Source: Aspergillus flavus
Taxonomy: Eukaryota > Ascomycota > Eurotiomycetes > Eurotiales > Aspergillaceae
NCBI RefSeq assembly: GCF_009017415.1
Contig: NC_092409.1
Span: 1,364,001-1,428,000, forward strand
Length of the DNA: 64,000 bases
Reading direction: 5' to 3'
How positions within the stretch are numbered: the stretch's first letter is position 1; each line of letters starts with the position of its first letter. Below the pieces are notes generated by a model. It was not told where the DNA came from and did no database searches. It worked only from the letters and a program-made list of their open reading frames with translations. Shown piece after piece: positions 60,735 to 64,000 of the stretch. Made by a program: the position numbers and the translations under genes.

Positions 60735-63119
60735 TCACTCCTCCCGCACACTCAGGAGCCAGTACCACTGTTGCCGTCCTTCTTCCGTTTGGAGAACGTC
60801 CGGGTCGACCACCGTGGAGAGAAGCTTATCATGCAACTGCCTCGCCTTTTCGCGCGTACCCCGGATCGTCCGCCCACGGAGCCGTTCCCCGAAATGTTTC
60901 AAAATTCGAGCGTAGCGATCCCGACCTAAAATAGTGAGCATTCGTTTCCTTCATAGCCCATGTGCATGCAGATGGAACTTACCCTGGTAACGCTGCAGTC
61001 CTTCTATAAGAGCATACCCCTCGTCATCGGTCCATGGTCTCCCATGCTTGATGGACATGGCTGGCACAGATTCCGGCTGCGGTGCACTGCCCTTAAATAA
61101 GTCCTTCTCTAACGCGGTGATGAGCTTTTTGAGCGGGAGCTGCAGACTACGGCTACGGTTTTGGGAGTCCACGTAACCCGCATCTACTACACAGTATATC
61201 TTGTAGCATAGTCGTAGAAACACATTCAGCACCCGGTGCAAGTGCTCGTAGGCTTTGGGGAAGAGACCGTCTTCCTTGCAGTAAGCTTCGAAACAGGCGA
61301 GCAACACACCCATCATTCCCGATACAAGACAGGCTTCAAATTCGTCCAGTGTCTCTTCACTGCTCGGTTGGCCTGCTTCCGGTTCGTCGTCTTTATGTTC
61401 GACGATATAGTCCACCGAAGAGGTCCCGTCACTAAGAATTGCGTTAAGAAGCTCATCGCAATCGCGCACTGTCGCACCGCGAGGTTCACGTCGGGCGTCT
61501 AGGTAGCGTACAATCTTCACATATTTTGCTTGCAAGGTGGAGGTTAGATCCGCAAAATCATTATAATATTCGGCCATAGAAGGGTTAGCAGTCTTTTTCA
61601 CGCGGTGAGCCTGAACTACCAGCGTGTCCCAGTTGTTCTTCTGGCCAGCCATTTTGAGGGCCTGGTGCAACCATGCCTCCTCGTCGGTATCATCATCGGG
61701 ATCATTCTCGGAATCATCCTCGGAAATGTCCTCAACGTGTTGCTCGATGTCGTTTAGAGTGTGACGGGGTTGTAGAGGCTCGGTCTGGTCTTCCTGAGAG
61801 TTCAAGGAGTTGACGGCTCGAGAAGTCACAGTGCTTCTTTCACGACTCTGTCTCCCATGTTCTGGGACTAGCTCTTGATTTGAGGTTTGGCGTCTCTTGC
61901 TTGGCGGCGTAGACAGGTTCTCTGGGTCGGTTTCGTACCTAAACAGCCCGGATCGTGTGGGGCGATCTCTCACGCTGTCCTCATCATCTGTTGGAATATG
62001 AGCAGAAGACTTGCCCTCAACGGTGATGTTTGTGTAGTCTGCTTCGATGCTCTCATCTTCCGCCTCATCATCTGTTGGAATATAATTGGAAGACTCGTCC
62101 TCATCGGCGATGTTTGTGTGGTCTACTCCGACGTTCTCATCTTCCGCCTCATAAAGCCCCACTTCATCAGCCAAGTCCCCAGATTCTGCTTGCACAGGTG
62201 AAGGTTGCGGGATGTCCTCCAGTGGCGTATTCCTCCTGGGAGACTCTGGCGAATGGACTGGTGATCCTTCCCCGCCCATAGAGCTCCTAGCGTCCGTAGC
62301 ACGGTTTACGATAACGACGGCGGGGGAGCTTCTCTGCTGTTCGTGTGCACTGTAAGCATTATCAGACCCAGGGTGTGGCTCATCTGTTTGCTGTGACGGG
62401 TGATCGCGCGGTGTTCCATATTCACTTCCAGGCTCATTAAGCGATTGATCTCTCGATCCAGCGCTACTCTCATCTGGTCCCCTGTGTAAAGCTGCTCTGA
62501 GAGCTGATACTCGTTTCTGAACATCAAATGGAGAAAGTCGGTTTGATTGGGGGACGTTATGAGGCGAATCCAGCACAGGTTGGGGGAACTCAGTATCTCC
62601 GTGGTCCTCTACAACATCCACATAGCTCACGTCACTTCCACCACTCTCCTGATTTTCCTCAACCGGACCAGTGTTTTCCTCGTCTGCTTCTTCGTCAGGT
62701 CGATTATCCGAGCCTCCTCCAGACTCGCGCTCAGGCTCAGACCCTGACTCCCCCTCCCGATCATCCTTTTCCTTAAGCTTTAAATTCGCGCGTCGTTTCG
62801 CCTTCCGAGAGGGTGTGGTCTTACTAGCAGTTTTCGGCTGCAACCGAGACGATCTGCGGGGAGTCAAGGGCTCCGATAAGGCGACGCGTTTGAACGGGGC
62901 GGATCGGTCATCATCTGGTCCCTGGGGGACGTCCCAGATGGCATCACCTCGGGGAACCCAATCATCGTTGATCTTAGAGCGATGGGACGAGCGGGGGCGG
63001 TAAGGGGTGCTGGACTTCGGCTCGTGGGTGACCTCTTTGGCGTTCAAGTTGTTTAGAAGGTCCAGCGCGTGGGACGTCGAGACGACTTTTCTTCGTCGTG
63101 GAGTTGATCGTGAGCTCAT
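60735..63119 (-). CDS. Myb/SANT-like DNA-binding protein
   Basis: Nuclear protein of 775 residues. Exons are 63119-60983 and 60925-60735. The start is placed at 63119 (MSSRSTPRRRKV), because the upstream in-frame extension to 63224 is non-conserved looking and probably 5' leader. The N-terminal half is charged and disordered, with basic patches (RKAKRRANLKLKEK) and acidic blocks; it includes a perfect-period 84-base tandem duplication. A helical region follows (about residues 495-690). The C-terminus is a Myb-type domain: RPWTDDEGYALIEGLQRYQG, joined by splicing to RDRYARILKHFGERL and RGTREKARQLHDKLL. The fold resembles telomere-repeat-type Myb domains, but the third helix lacks the usual VDLKDRWR signature. 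The target DNA is unknown. A telomere or chromatin role is inference. Confidence 0.8.
61985..62152 (-). repeat. 84-base tandem duplication inside the Myb-like gene
   Basis: Two adjacent copies (61985-62068 and 62069-62152) encode diverged 28-residue units, each with a TNI core followed by an IPTDDE end in an acidic region. Confidence 0.85.
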
Positions 63120-64000
63120 TTGGATTGATCTTTGAGTAGTGAGTGCATTGGTGATGATTGAAAGGAGAAGGGTAGTGGCGACGACCTGAGGTCGTTGGGT
63201 GAATCGACCTGTGTCATGAAACAAACAAAATTATTCAATAGTGAGCGGAAAAACAAACGCTGCGGATAAAGGTTGACAGGTCTAGAACGCTTAAACAGAA
63301 CTACTTGCACTTTCTGTATTGATTACCATTTTATAGTCTCATTTATACTCTGACTTATGATTTGATATCCTCAAAATGTGTTGAAGATAGGTTACTTTTT
63401 AATTTGAGAAAGTTATACTAGAAATAGAGAAATATACATTGAGACCTGGGGATTTTTTTCAACCCGCTGCCAATTTATATATCACATCCAGCACAAAAAA
63501 AGATACTAATGAAAGAAGATTGAACTTTTGTGAAAAAAAAAGGGGAAAATAGCGGTAGGACTCGGACCTCACTGAAAGACATATTATCCTTCACTATAAA
63601 TTATAAAATCAAATTGATTGAGCTAACTACCACAATTCCACAATAGCGAACTAAACAATGGACCTCCATCAACCGGCCAGGAGTGACACAGCCGTTAGGG
63701 CTAAATCTAACAGGTTATAAAATGTTTTAATCCAAGGCATTTCGAAAAGTTAAGCCCTTACCTAGTTTAAGACACAGCTCATTTCCCGATCAGATGCTAC
63801 GACTGCTCCTAAGTCTGCTTTTTCCTGAACTCTCAGTTAGGTATCTTTATCGAGTGCTTACACTGGTTGTCCGTGGTCAACGTCAGTTCGACGTTGCTAC
63901 TGTGTTTTCTTACATACAGCCCAATTGTGGCTGTGTACCGGGCTTCTGCTATTCCAAAACACGCCATAAAGCTGTTCTCTCATGACGTTTGAGATGTATT
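63120..64000. other. AT-rich right end without genes
   Basis: Presumed promoter of the Myb-like gene, then AT-rich DNA to the edge. A tRNA-like segment with Pol III box resemblance lies at 63552-63633. The 63-codon ORF near 63794 has no recognisable features. Confidence 0.5.
63552..63633 (-). other. tRNA-like fragment with A-box and B-box resemblance
   Basis: On the minus strand, TAGCTCAAT matches an A box, and AGGTCCGAGTCC differs from the B-box consensus at one base, about 50 bases downstream. The ends GTGGTAG and CTACCGC could pair, but a proper cloverleaf with a 5-base T stem does not form. It is therefore best read as a decayed tRNA or tRNA-derived element, or chance. Confidence 0.25.

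Noticed and set aside
63120..63224. N-terminal extension of the Myb-like protein to 63224
   Set aside because: Sequence looks like leader; the Met at 63119 begins the basic, nuclear-protein-like N-terminus.

Overview
This window looks like nuclear DNA from a filamentous ascomycete, most likely an Aspergillus/Penicillium-type member of the Eurotiales. The genes are compact and carry short introns of about 50-120 bases with GT(A/G)NGT donors, CTAAC/CTGA-like branch sites and YAG acceptors. Gene content points the same way: three Zn2Cys6 regulators, a CRH-type cell-wall enzyme, a single-module adenylation-thiolation-reductase enzyme and an LRR-PP2C fungal adenylate cyclase. All gene models below were built by reading splice sites and checking reading phase by eye; no database search was run.

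Layout. 1-1679 (-): GPI-type CRH glycosidase running off the left edge. 1.7-6.4 kb: gene-poor, AT-rich. 6.4-13.4 kb (+): adenylate cyclase, about 2144 residues. 14.4-16.7 kb (+): inner nuclear membrane protein of the Src1/Heh (LEM-like) family. 16.7-19.4 kb: no convincing gene. 19.4-31.5 kb: accessory block with a short Zn2Cys6 protein, a full Zn2Cys6 regulator, the A-T-R reductase, a second full Zn2Cys6 regulator and a small spliced single-pass membrane protein. This is the best candidate for an undescribed system.

32.0-63.1 kb is mostly conserved housekeeping: rev1 (-), an Fpr4-type nucleolar FKBP (+), an NDR/LATS-like AGC kinase (+), taf1 (-), tgs1 (-), a GRASP/Grh1 protein (+), a MIC26/27-type MICOS subunit (-), mitochondrial intermediate peptidase oct1 (+), an unrecognised low-complexity protein (+), a 1215-residue coiled-coil protein (-) and a Myb/SANT-like protein (-). 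Three divergent pairs share short promoters: rev1/fpr4, tgs1/grh1 and mic26/oct1, the last pair both mitochondrial. The right end (63.2-64 kb) is AT-rich with one tRNA-like (Pol III box) fragment.

Several small or decayed genes are proposed from splice logic and coding appearance: a 100-residue membrane protein at 31101-31473 (good), a terminal exon at 53683-53814 (moderate), and weak small ORFs at 20457 and 46189.
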